Assembly: GCA_007844125.1 (NCBI GenBank)
Contig: CM017573.1
Coordinates: forward strand, 9,315,911 to 9,379,910
DNA: 64,000 nucleotides
Origin: Sinonovacula constricta
Lineage: Eukaryota > Mollusca > Bivalvia > Cardiida > Solecurtidae
Direction: 5' to 3'
Under the pieces are notes generated by a model that saw only the letters and a program-made list of their open reading frames with translations, had not been told where the DNA came from and made no database searches. Position 1 is the stretch's first letter, and the number at the start of each line of letters is the position of its first letter. Of the stretch, positions 1 to 11,400 are shown one piece after another. The translations under genes and the position numbers were made by a program.

Positions 1-118
1 TTTTACCCTGGGCGGGCGAGAACTTTATTCAAATATTTAAACGACCTCATTTTATGATTTGTGGATTTCTTTACACGCCAACGGCATATACAACATATAG
101 AAGACTTAAGATGACCCT

Positions 119-618
119 TCAACGTGGTATCCGGCAGTTTGGACCAAAATATCTTTTTCTCAAATGACCAAACAAGTCATTGTTACCTACAAAATATCCT
201 GCAAAATGCTTCTTATTGATTTACCCAAGATCAGAGCGAACACTGAAACATAAATCCTCAGTTCTCATCGCAGGTATTTCCTATCCGAGACATGCTGCTG
301 AGATAGCTATTTTTAACTAAGAATACCACGTGACCACTTAATTTTGAGATAACGTTATATGGTCATCTGGGTAATACGCTCTGACATTGATATCTTTTTT
401 AGCATACACCTCATCGTGTTTATTTATAGATTTGGAATTATTGAACTTTCAGAGTGTTTTATCACGATTTGCGCTAACAATATATGCAGTCTTTAAAGCC
501 GTCTTTACTTACACTAAAGTATGAGTTTATGCAGAAATTATGTCCCGATTCCCCGAAGCAGTGTTAATGTATTGTGACATGAATTTGATGTTGGCAAACT
601 GTTGGTACCACCTTTAAA
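119..618 (+). mobile_element. MITE-like element with GGTGGTATCCGRCAGTTTG inverted ends (copy A)
   Basis: The left end reads GTGGTATCCGGCAGTTTGG and the right end CAAACTGTTGGTACCACC, which are imperfect inverted repeats about 500 bp apart. The same internal sequence (for example TATGCAGAAATTATGTCCCG and a CCACGTGACCAC block) recurs at 48506-48998, inverted at 44597-45063, and in part at 61200-61497. There is no coding capacity, which fits a non-autonomous DNA transposon. The family is not identified, and target duplications are not clear. Confidence 0.6.
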
Positions 619-2499
619 GATAACATTAATGATGTATTCGAAGGTTGTTTTGAACACATTTGCTATAAGGGTGGTCCGGGACAGGCTCTCCCGTGAAATA
701 TTGGATTTCTAGAATGCCGGATATGTGTTCTGATGTAAATCAGTATCACATTCGATACAATTTTACCAGTCTTGAAATTGTAATGTATTTATTAGATATG
801 TTCTACGAGTTTTATTCGTGTTCCTTGCGCTCACCCCAAATCCACTCCCGGATAAGCAAAAATGTTGATATATGAAATTTGAAAAAAAAAATATATTGCA
901 CCTTTATTATATATTTAATCGATTATCTTTTGTATGAACAAATGTGTCAATGGAGATGTATATATAATCAATGTATATATAGTCAATAATTGTTTTATTG
1001 TGTTTATTGTTGTTTTTCTTTTTTAGAAAGAATGGGTTTAAAATGGCCTGGACATAGTTTAACATATAGATTATGTGTACATTCAAACTACATTTTTTTC
1101 TAAATATTTCGTCACTGTCAGGCCAAATATTGTTTATTTTATTATTCACACTGCATGTTAATTTCAAATATTGCATAAGTGTGGGATCAATGATTGTTCA
1201 GTTTATGCAAGAAGTATACACGTGATATGTATTCGAGAAAACGCTGTTTAAATGTATACTAGTTAGATTGGGTTTTCTGTAGGTAATTAATATTGAAGAA
1301 CGCTATTAAGTTTGTTTTAAGCTTTGCTTAACCTAAATGCAATCAATTTTGTTGTCGACTATCCACAAATGACTGACTCTTTTCTTGAATTTCGCACAAA
1401 ATACTTTCAGCAAAAATATGATTGCATACATTTGCTACTAGGAGGGCCCGGGGACTTCTGTTCTGTGAAAATGTCGATTTCTAGAATGCCGCATACGTGA
1501 TCTTACTTGAATAAGGGACCAAATGCGATACATTTTCCATAGATTTGATGAAGAAAGTTTTGGCGAAAAGTCAAGAGCAGCGTTGTTTATATGTGAATAA
1601 ACCATTGCTTGCTGAATGGGGCCTTTATGCTGATTAACCATTTAAAATGTGATACCAATGATTGTTATTGGAATTGTGAATTGTTGTTAGAATATAGCTT
1701 AAGCTAGTAGATGTTTTAGAGTTTTAGATGATTGGTACATCGAATAGAATATAATAATTGCTGTAATTATGTACGTGTATTGAAAGTAGAATGCAAAAAC
1801 CTTTGTTTGATAGAGATGCCAATATATTTCATAATTTTGCTTTGATTATTTTCTCTTCTTTAAGTTGCTAAACTAATATGTATATCTTCATATATAATAA
1901 ACTATTTAACGTATGCTTTTGGTCATTCTGTCTGTGAAATCCCCATAACCTCAAAACCAGAAAAAGTGTCTTGTTTGCTTTAACTAAGCCTAGCTATATA
2001 TTCCAAACGCTAAATACTGCTAGGGGTAAAACAGTATTGTAAATAATAATTGACATAAAGTGATGCCTTATAAATGTCACAGTACACAGTAAGGCTAAAA
2101 CACAATAATATATATATTTCAAAATATTGAAGTTATTTACGAAAGTATAACTTCAAGAAAACAATATATCAAATTTCAGTTAACAATTTATGTAAACGTG
2201 TGGCTAGTATTATTATAACAGTCTGATACTGTTTAAAAAGTACCTATGAATATTTTTACCTTTGACTTGTGTATAGTAACAGTTCCGGCCTACTATGTAG
2301 GTTCGTTCTTTGTTTTCAGCCACATCGCGAACACGTGACGCACATACGATATACGATCATTTTATGCAGGCATTACACTTGCAGATCAACATAAGAATGG
2401 CTAGTGAAATAATATTCCGGTTATCTAATTATTTTTGCCGAATAAATTACAGTTAGTTACTATGTCGTAATACATCAAATTTAATCTCATAGGGTTAAA

Positions 2500-3757
2500 T
2501 AATGTCATGTATAGACATAATAACGTCATGCCAGCAATGTATAGGGCATAACAATGTCGTAACCGCAATATATACGGTATAATAACGCCACGACAGCAAT
2601 GTATAGGACATAATAACGTCATGACAGCAATGTATAGGACATAATAACATCATGACAGCAATGTATAGGGCATAATATCGTCATGACAGCAATGTATATG
2701 ACATAATAACGTCGTGACAGCAATGTATAGGACATAATAACGTCATGACAGCAATGTATAGGACATAATAACGTCATGACAGCAACGTATAGGGCATAAT
2801 AACGCCATGATAGCAATGTATAGAGCATAATAACGTCATGACAGCAATGTATAGGGCATAATAACGTCCTGACAGCAATGTAAAGGGCATAATAACATCA
2901 TGACAGCCATGTATAAGACATAATAACGTCATGACAGCAATGTATATGGCATAATAACGTCATGACAGCAATGTATAGGACATAATAACGTCATAAGAGC
3001 AATGCCAAGGGCATAATAACGTCATGACAGCAATGTATAGGGCATAATAACGAAATGACAGCAATGTATAGGGCATAAAAGCATCATGACAGCAATGTAT
3101 AGGACATAATAATGTCATGACAGCAATGTATAGGACATAATACCGTCATGACAGCAATGTACATGGCATAATAACGTCATGACAGCAATGTATAGGGTAT
3201 AATAGCGTCATGACAACAATGTATAGGGCATAATTACGTCACGACAGCAATGTAAAGTGCATAATAACGCCATGACAGCAATGTATAGGGCATAACAACG
3301 TCAGGACACCAGTGTATAGGTCATAATAACGTCATGACAGCAATGTATAGGGCATAATAACGTCATGACAGCAATGTACAGGGCATAATAACGTCATGAC
3401 AGCAATATATAGGGCATAACAACGTCATGACAGCAGTGTATAGGACATAATAACGTCATGACAGCAATGTGTAGGACAAAATAACGTCATGACAGCTATG
3501 TACAGGGCATAATAACGTCATGACAGCAATGTATAGGGCATAATAACGCCATGACAGCAATGTAAAGAGCATAATAACGCCATGACAGCAATGTATAGGA
3601 CATAATAACGTCATGACATCAATGTATATGGTATAATAACGTCATGACAGCAATGTATAGGGCATAAAAACGTCATGACAGCAATGTATAGGGCATAATA
3701 ACGTCATGGCAGCAGTGTATAGGGTATAATAACGTCACGACAGCAATGTAAAGGGTT
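2500..3757. repeat. 31-bp minisatellite, copy A (about 40 units)
   Basis: Tandem 31-bp units contain AACGTCATGACAGCAATGTA followed by TAGGGCATAAT. Single-base variants are frequent (TAGGGC/TAGGAC, CATGAC/CACGAC). Each unit carries the 8-bp palindrome GTCATGAC. Reverse-strand open frames over the array are only repeat translation, because three units make 93 bp. The homologous array in copy B at 50795-52432 is longer. Confidence 0.9.
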
Positions 3758-4010
3758 TGAGATTGTGGTGTGCGAGAGTGGGTGTGTTGGTGTGAGTGTG
3801 TGAGAGAGTGGGTGTGAAAGTGAGGGTGGGTGTCCGAATGTTTGGTGAGGGTGTGGTTGTGTGTGAGAGTGGGTGTGATGGTGTGAGGATGTGATGTGTG
3901 AGAGTTTCGGTGGGTATGAACGTGTGGATGTGAAAGTGCGAGAGAGTGGTTGAGTGTGGTGTGGGTAGGTGTGAAAGTGGGAGTTTGTGAGTGGATGGTT
4001 GTAAATATAA
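3757..4010. repeat. GTGTGAGAGTGGG-type minisatellite, copy A
   Basis: Irregular GT/GA-rich units such as GTGTGAGAGTGGGTGTGA run to a conserved downstream boundary AAATATAAGGGCATTTTACT near 4008-4027. The same array plus boundary is seen at 52430-52690 and at 63180-63390, so array and flank move as a family. Confidence 0.75.
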
Positions 4011-4189
4011 GGGCATTTTACTACATTTGGAATGCAACATACAAGTTCCACTAAAAAATTAAAATTTAATTGTTTTGAACAAAGGGAAAATTCGAAAAAT
4101 ACCATTATGTATGCTCCAAAGTATAGTTATATTTATGAAATCATCTTTGTGAAACATAATTCTAACTCTCACAACTCCCACCCATACTC

Positions 4190-4400
4190 TAACCAAAACC
4201 CCGACCCGACTCACACTCTCACTCCACATCCCAACCGCACTCTCACCAACATCCCGACCCACACTCTCACTCCACATTCCATCCGCATTTCACATCCCAC
4301 CCGCACTCTCACCAACATCCCGACCCACACTCTCACTCCACATCCCACCCGCACTCTTACCAACATCCCGACCCACACTCTCAGACTCACACCAGACTCA
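4190..4400. repeat. 48-bp minisatellite, copy A (about 4 units)
   Basis: Units containing ACTCTCACTCCACATCCCAC and CCGCACTCTCACCAACATCC alternate. The period measured in copy B is 48 bp. The array is short here and about four times longer at 52850-53735. Confidence 0.85.
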
Positions 4401-4448
4401 CATCCTTGAATCAGGCACAGTTTTATTATCAGACTCGCACCCAGAATA

Positions 4449-4775
4449 ACATCGAATGACTCACAGTCTCACACCCAGACCCACAGCCAGACTCACATCC
4501 AGACGCAATATCTCTCAGCTTTAATCACACAGTCTCACACCCAGACCCACACCCAGACTCAATATCTTTCACCTTTAATCACACAGTCTCAGATCCAGAC
4601 CCACACCCAGACTCAATATCTCTCACCTTTAATCACACAGTTTCAGATCCAGACCCACACCCAGACTCAATATCTCTCACCTTTAATCACACAGTTTCAG
4701 ACCCAGACCCAGACCCACACCCAGGCTCACAATTTCTCACCTTTAATCACACAGTCTCATCCCCAGACACACACC
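4449..4775. repeat. 54-bp minisatellite, copy A (about 5-6 units)
   Basis: Units contain CTCAATATCTCTCACCTTTA followed by ATCACACAGTCTCAGATCCAGACCC-type sequence. AATATC recurs at 4561, 4615 and 4669, giving a 54-bp period. Copy B has only about 2-3 units (53795-53945), the reverse of the 48-bp array. Confidence 0.85.
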
Positions 4776-6149
4776 TATTTAACAACCAAACGAGATCTAC
4801 TTCTATTCCCACAATCTTAATATTTAAATAATAAAGATATGGGTATACAGTGCGACAAGTACCCCTCTTTGCCACAATCTACATCATAAATTATATAAAA
4901 TGTCAAAACCTTACAAGAAATACCAATTAATGGATAATTTATATTACTATTAGAAGACAGGGATGGGAGAGAAATCCAGGTGGTATAGATCGTAAAGTCG
5001 TTATTATCGCCCTTGGTAAACTGAACGTTTTCAACTAAATAGCTCGTAAATGTAATAATAATTTTATGGTAAAACTACAGGACTGCAAACATCGTTTATA
5101 CGTTGTTTGGCATTTCAAGCTTTATTGTTACTTATAAATACTAGTTAATAATGCGTGCATGGATATTTCTCAATGTATGTTAGTACTTTCACCTCATTTT
5201 TTGCTTTAGACAAAAAATCTATGACAGATCAAAATAAATTTTAATTGCACGATTATTTAAAACTAAGGACCTATGACTTTGATTGTTTTATAGTTTTGAT
5301 GTACTGACTGAGTGCAAAACATAAAAATCATATCGGTTTTAACAAATGTGCACTATCAAGACTTGCATTTACAAAAGATCTGTGCATATGTATGTTTGTG
5401 TTATATACTAATGCTAGTATTTACTAAAGACAAAAAAGAAAGTAAAATGGTAGCACAGGTACTGGAGATGCTGTTTTAAACAATCTTATTTGAGCACAAA
5501 GGCAGAATATTAAGCATGAATCGACAGACCTTATGAAACGTTATAATACATGTATGCGATGAAAGGTGTGTGTGTGGTTTAAAGAGTTTCTCTAGTATTA
5601 TTGCCCCACTTCACAACTAGAGGAAAATATTACATATTCAATTTAAAATCTACCTTTATATTTACCGTTCTAAAAACAACAGAAATCTTCAACACCAGGT
5701 ACTAGTAAGGATCTTATGATAATCTATAGAACAGGACATATGTCAGTTAAAATTATAAAACAATACAGAATATTTATGCTGATTGTAAAACCTGTTCGTA
5801 CCAATGAACTCAACATCGTTGTCTCCGTATATCTGTTTATTCATGAACGATTTTCTTTTATATATACCAAGTCTCTAACATTCTGGACTTATATATCCAT
5901 TTGTGCAATTCACTTTACTTTCTGTTAATTTGTTGATATTTGAAAAACTTATACAAATGACATCTTGCTATGTCTATTTAACAATCAAAACACTGTTTTA
6001 GTAACAATTTCCATGCAAAGTGGCAGATTCTTATTTATTTCCTTAAAGATGTTGCCTTAATAAAAGGAACATTCCAGCAGTATATTATACTTCTAGACAT
6101 AAAAAACACGTATCATCCTGTTAGACAAGTAGCCAAAAATAACAGATTG

Positions 6150-6281
6150 ATTCTACTACTACTACTGCTACTGCTGCTACTACTACTACTACTACTTTTA
6201 CTACTACTACTACTACTACTACTACTACCACTGCTACTACTACTGCTGCTGCTGCTGCTACTACTACTACTACTTCTACTT

Positions 6282-6312
<31 letters not shown>

Positions 6313-6338
6313 GATAATTACTACTACTATTACTACTT

Positions 6339-6381
<43 letters not shown>

Positions 6382-6485
6382 CACGTCTTCTTCTTCTCCT
6401 TCTTCTACTCTCACTTCTACTACTAATACAACTGATACTTGTTGTACTTCATCTACTACAATCACAACTACTACTACTACTACTA
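6150..6485. repeat. (TAC)n / (TTC)n trinucleotide block, copy A
   Basis: About 330 bp of CTA/TAC triplets with TGC and TTC interruptions. The reverse-strand frame reads as poly-valine and is a repeat artefact. The equivalent block in copy B is 55320-55637. Confidence 0.9.
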
Positions 6486-6514
6486 GGGCAGCTAAAAGAG
6501 TGGCGAGGAGTAGG

Positions 6515-6730
6515 GAGGGGAGGAGACGAAAAAGAGAGAGAGAAAAAGAGAGAGGAGGAGACAGAGAGAGGGGGAGACACAGAAAGAGACACAGAGAGAG
6601 ACACAGAGAGAGTGAGGGGGAGACACACACAGAAAGAGAGAGATCGTGAGAGGGAGAGAGAGAAGGGGAGAGGGGAGAGGCAGAGAGATAGGGGATAGAC
6701 AGAGAGAGGAAGAGAGGAAGAGAGAGGAAG

Positions 6731-6777
<47 letters not shown>

Positions 6778-6797
6778 AAGAGAGAGAGATCTATAAA
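6515..6797. repeat. (GA)n-rich microsatellite block, copy A
   Basis: GAGAGA runs with GGGGAGAC and CACAGAGAG interruptions. The block is uninterrupted here, whereas copy B is split by a 362-bp inserted element (55927-56288). Confidence 0.9.
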
Positions 6798-7302
6798 CAT
6801 CTAGAAATAGAAGGACAAACAAATAGTATATAGACGAGATGTGGAGTGAGCTACAAGTGTAAAGACGCTTCACTTAATCACTAAAAATGCTTATAGCTTT
6901 CTTTTTTAATTGGTGATAGAACTATAAAACTGGTGCTCAATTAAAGGTTATAGATTGACCATGGTGATAATGCGCCTGTTTTTCAAATTAGCACTCATAA
7001 ATATTCATAAATTTAAATGAGAATCGTACCCCTACAAGTCTTTCATATGTTGGTCTAAGTTTCATATAATTTTGTGGATGATTTTTTAATTTAATTTCGT
7101 TAGAATTTTGCACACTAAATCTTAATGCATACTATACCTAGAGAATCTGCTAATACCATAACATGAAATACGTGTTTTTTTTTTATTTCATTCCTTTAGT
7201 GAAGGCCATCAAGAAGCTCAGATTTGGAAGCATTAATTAGGCGAAATGATTATTCAAAATATTGATGAGTATTCTAAAAATAGACCTAAATTGTTATTAT
7301 AT

Positions 7303-7309
7303 TAGTTAA

Positions 7310-7352
<43 letters not shown>

Positions 7353-7452
7353 AAGAGAGAAAGGGTGAGAGACAGAGAGACAGAGACAGAGAGAGACTGA
7401 GAGAGAGAGAGAGAGGGATAGACAAACAGACAGACAGAGACAGACAGACAGA
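7303..7452. repeat. (GA)n then (CAGA)n microsatellite
   Basis: AGAGAG repeats from about 7308 grade into GACAGACAGACAGA. This lies just beyond the duplicated segment. Confidence 0.9.
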
Positions 7453-8589
7453 AATTGACCCCCTTAAACACACACAGGCGAAAAGAGCTATTCAGTGTCT
7501 GTCATTATCTGATAGACCTTAAAATAAGTGAATTTTAAAGGCGGCTCTTCTTCATTGAAGACATATAGTCTCATTTCGCCAATCGGTAACCCCGAATTTC
7601 AATGTAATATGTACTTCCTGTAAAAGTGAATCAGTCCATTACTGTGCATAGGTGTTCACTAGTTTTGCTTTCTTTTGATTCTACATTGTTTCAGCTTCCA
7701 TGTAACACCAAAAGATTAAGATTATCTTCAAAATAGGAAATATGATTCCATAACATAGCAAAAGACTGTTATTAAAGAGAACATTTATAATTTTACGGGT
7801 TTTAAATCCCGGTCGATGTTTAAGTCAACCACCCTTTACACAAGTTCGCTTACTGACATTGTTGAAAAACTGTCTTCAGGCCGGGATCTAGAATATTTAA
7901 ATGAAGGCGGGGGAAACGGGATCGAAGACCAACTTATACATTCGTTCTAGATGGTTAGGGAGCAGACAAAATCCCTTTAGGAAACCCCGCCTCACCCCCC
8001 ACTCCCCAACACACACACAAACTAAATTGTCTTTTAGGCCCCCCCCCCCCCCCCCTAAATTGTCTACATACATTCCAACAAACTTGTAAACACATATAGT
8101 TTGTTTGAGTGAATAAACATTTAGTTTAATAGTTCAGTTGAGGAAAATGCATCGGGATGCTTGGGTAATTAGTCAAGTACGCGATATCAATGATAATAAA
8201 TGCCGTTGTCATGACTCTGTAGTGTTTTCATTTAAAGTATAAACCAGTATAGCAAAACATACAGAGGAGCAAAAATAACTTCTGAGGCAAAGCTATATAC
8301 ACTGTAAAATTAATATGTTGTAAATTTATGAATTTGTTCTAAGGTCAAATGTGGCTCTTGTAACTAATACAATTATATAGACTACAAAATACATTAAATC
8401 TTAAAAAATGAGAATTGTAAAGTAGACACATTTCGTTTCTGAGTTGAGTAAAGGTTTCAAAGAAGTAGTTGCATAGCTCAGTGAAATGACAGAACAATGT
8501 ATCAAAAGGTGAGTTATTAATAACTTGATATCTTATTTAAAGCAATTTTCCCACAATTGTCTTCTGAACAGAAAATTGTTAACGACGTC
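7453..8589. other. No gene seen; poly-C tract at about 8040-8056
   Basis: AT-rich sequence without a supportable reading frame. A G-rich stretch near 7880-7925 (GGGATCTAGAATATTTAAAT) and the C tract at 8040 resemble remnants of hAT-type miniature elements, but no matching ends were found. Confidence 0.5.
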
Positions 8590-8702
8590 GCCCCCCCCCT
8601 TCTCTCTCCATCTCTCTCTATCTCTGTCTCGCTCGCTCCCTCCCTCCCTCTGTCTGTCTGTGTGTCTCTCTGTGTCTTTCTGTCTGCCTCTCTCTCTCTC
8701 AA
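8590..8702. repeat. (CT)n / (CTGT)n microsatellite
   Basis: C tract, then TCTCTC, CTGTCTGTCTG and CTCTCTCT runs, followed by a short TAA/TGA-rich patch at 8705-8725. Confidence 0.85.
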
Positions 8703-10014
8703 TCTAATAATGATAATAATAATAAGTTTAACAAAAGGGTTCGCTCAAAAAAGAATGCTTAAATTCAGTTTTTATATATATATACGTCATTTCGATTAAA
8801 TTCAAACTCCTGTTGTGAAATAGTTGTTTGGGACGCTTCAATTATTGTTGTTCGGTTGTTTTTACAACGTGTTCCAGTCGTGTTCCATTCAAATTTCGGA
8901 ATAAGGATTTCGTAAGTTTCTTCATTTCTTCTTCTACTCAGTGATTCTTCCAAATCTATAAAATACAAGAGTTGTGCCCTTCAATATTTTTTATTTCACA
9001 GAGGTAAATATTTACTGTCTGCAAAAGAAACAATTAAATAACAAAGTATAATAAAACAAATAAAATATAAACCAAGAATTGCAATACGAGGTGAATTGAA
9101 TTATCCGAAAAAAATCAGTTTAACAAATTACGTTTGAAGATTTATAAAATGGCTACATTTAATGATCATCTGCCATTATATGCACATCGATTTCTCTAAA
9201 AAATCAATTACTTCAATTAAAAAAAAACATGTGATGTTGAAGCATGAGCCGGAAATTGTAAGTTATGATTGTCATTTTAAATTGTTTGTTGTGTTTGTTT
9301 CTGTAAAATTGCAACATTGTAACAAATTTGATCTTATTGTCGAGGTCCAGCTAAATATTGGTGGGGGAAGACCCCAGACTTATGCCCGGGTAGAACCACC
9401 GGCAAACTGCAGGTTTCATTTTAAATGATAAGATAGTCGACATAAACATAAATAAAACGTAATTAGGTACACGTTCGTAAAACATAATACAGCCATTCAA
9501 ATATATATACAGATTTTCCTTAACTGCAGTGTTATCTTATTATATATTAACCATTAATACAATAAATCACATTTTAATGCTTGTATTTACATATGTATTT
9601 TGCTTAACAGACAATATAATTATGTATACAAATGTACTATAATATTATATGTAACGTATTAACCATTTATAAAAGTGTCCATTTCACTTAAGTTTTGAAG
9701 ATCTATCAGTGCAAATCGGATAAATATATTTTACTCGAAATAAGTAGAAATACACTCGAACACTCGAAAGCTCTCAGCACAAAAAGGACAACTCCATATA
9801 GTTGATAATGATTAATAAAAAGATAAACATTTCATTTGGCAGACAAAATTGCTTTCTCGGCTGTCCACATTCTGGGTAGAACCTGTACCCATGTGACTGC
9901 CATCTGTGGCGGCATTTAGCCAGATTCAGTTCATAAGTACATATTATTTTTGTTGTTTTGATTTGAGGAGAAAACTTGTGTGTTAAGCAGAGATGGAACT
10001 TTTATTTGAACTGC
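8703..10014. other. No gene seen; one dispersed motif at 9345-9425
   Basis: AT-rich sequence. The segment at 9345-9425 (GGGGGAAGACCCCAGACTTA then GGGTAGAACCACCGGC) recurs in diverged form at 58549-58625 and 62755-62815. It is therefore a dispersed repeat, probably part of a SINE or MITE. Nothing else is supportable. Confidence 0.5.
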
Positions 10015-10084
10015 CAGGGAGCGAGAATTTTCTTTAAATATTAGGTTTACAGAGGGAGCAGGTTAAAGGGCATGCCATAAACCA

Positions 10085-10332
10085 TAAACACAATCGCACC
10101 ACCCCACACCCGTCCCCCCACACCGTCCCCCCCCACACGTCCCCTCCACCCCCACACCCCGTCCCCCCACACCCATCCCCTCCACCCCCACACCCGTCCC
10201 TCCACCCGCCACACACCCATCCCTCCACCCCCACACACCCGTCCCCTCCCCCCACACACCCGTCCCCTCCCCCCACACACCCGTCCCCTCCACCACACAC
10301 CCGTCCCCCAGGCCCCAACCCCGTCCCTCCAA
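10085..10332. repeat. C-rich minisatellite (about 21 bp), G-rich on minus strand
   Basis: Repeated CACACACCCGTCCCCTCCCC-type units; two adjacent copies at 10241 and 10262 give a 21-bp period, and the leftward units are more irregular. The minus strand carries many closely spaced runs of three or more G, a composition able to form G-quadruplexes. Open frames rich in G, V and W across it are artefacts. Confidence 0.85.
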
Positions 10333-10734
10333 AAAATGTTGAATTAAACATTTTATTCTAGGTGGAAGTGGGAGTATGAGGGTATGCTCCCTTCCAGAAA
10401 GTTTTTGGAATACTGTAACATCGGTTCTAAAGTGTGTGATCCAAAACCAATACTATTTTATCATTTTTTTAAATTGCGTTATAAAATATATCTCACTTTA
10501 AGTATGTTTCGGGAATTTTAGGTATTGCTCTGTTCGCCCCCACTCCAAGTCCACTACTGCACAGTTGCTTGATCTAATCGCAGCAGAATTGGCGACAAGC
10601 TCACTAGTAAAACAATCGCGGCAGCCTTATGTGTTCAAAATTTCTCCTAAGTTCTGTGGTTCTGGGTTCGAGCGAGTGCTTGATCATTTGTGCTATTTAG
10701 TCATGACTACCTTAGAAGTAGCATCAGTTTGAGT

Positions 10735-11035
10735 GTCATGAGGCAAAGATATATACACTGTAACATTAATATAACATTGAAAAAATAGATATGAAGATAG
10801 AAAAGGTTGCAGGAAGGATGTTGAATAATAACTTAGAACAAAAGCATAAGTGAGGAAAGAAAAATAATGAAAGGAAGGAATTATGAATGGGGAATGAAGG
10901 ATAGGAAAATAAATAGAAATTATAGGCAGATAAATATGCCGAAAACAATGGAAGTCATGGAATGAATGAACGGATAAAAGACTAATAAGGAAGGCGTGAA
11001 GAAGGAAAGAGGAAAGTTAACAGGATGACTATTAT
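10735..11035 (+). repeat. GA-rich dispersed segment, matching 56806-57020
   Basis: A run of purine-rich sequence (for example GAGGAAAGAAAAATAATGAAAGG and GCCGAAAACAATGGAAG) aligns with 56806-57020. In copy B this follows directly after the duplicated block, so copy A has about 3.6 kb (7215-10815) that copy B lacks. Confidence 0.75.
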
Positions 11036-11186
11036 CTCCCCACTCCACCTACAGCAAAAGTGGAAATTATCATTTAAACCATTTCTTGCTATTTGGAAAA
11101 CATTAAATTTTTTAAGAACATTGAATCTATTTAATTAAAATTAACAGATCTTGCCCTGCAACAGGCTCACGGACATACAGCAAATA

Positions 11187-11400
11187 ATAATAATAATAAT
11201 AATAATAACAGTATCCACCGTCACACATTTTCAAACCAACTCCCCCTTTCACTTACACCTACTTTCACACTAACACTCTCACCTACTTTCAAACTCCCTC
11301 TCATACTCACCCCTACTTTCACACTCCCACCAACTTTCATACTTCCACCCACATTCACCCCTATTTGCCACCCACGTTCAGACTCCCAACCACACTCAAC
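11187..11400. repeat. (AAT)n microsatellite and CTTTCACACTCCCACC array
   Basis: About nine AAT units at 11187-11209 are followed by irregular units such as ACTTTCACACTCCCACC. Similar arrays occur at 57480-57690 and, as the complement, at 3757-4010 and 63180-63370. Confidence 0.75.

Larger units (their letters stand above)
1..7215 (+). repeat. Segmental duplication, copy A (left-truncated by window)
   Basis: This stretch is matched in order and orientation by 48392-56810; position 1 aligns with 48392. Shared landmarks in order are a small inverted-repeat element, a 31-bp minisatellite, a GTGTGAGAGTGGG array, a 48-bp array, a 54-bp array, a TAC-repeat block and a GA-repeat block. Flanking single-copy stretches match closely with scattered substitutions and small indels. 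Homology ends near 7215; the partner then continues with sequence like that found at about 10815 here. No convincing gene lies inside: the short open frames are not conserved as proteins. Copy A extends beyond the left edge. Confidence 0.9.

Noticed and set aside
1438..1641. 67-codon minus-strand frame kept in both duplicate copies (also 49811-50014)
   Set aside because: The whole DNA segment is conserved, and the differences between copies mostly change residues, so there is no sign of selection on a protein.
6121..6873. 250-codon minus-strand frame with long valine runs
   Set aside because: It is direct translation of TAC and GA repeats, with no start context or conserved domain, and its partner in copy B is broken differently.
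10015..10560. hAT-type MITE spanning the C-rich array
   Set aside because: CAGGGAGCGAGAATTTT at the left and CGCCCCCACTCC near the right hint at such an element, but the ends do not match as inverted repeats and no target duplication was found.
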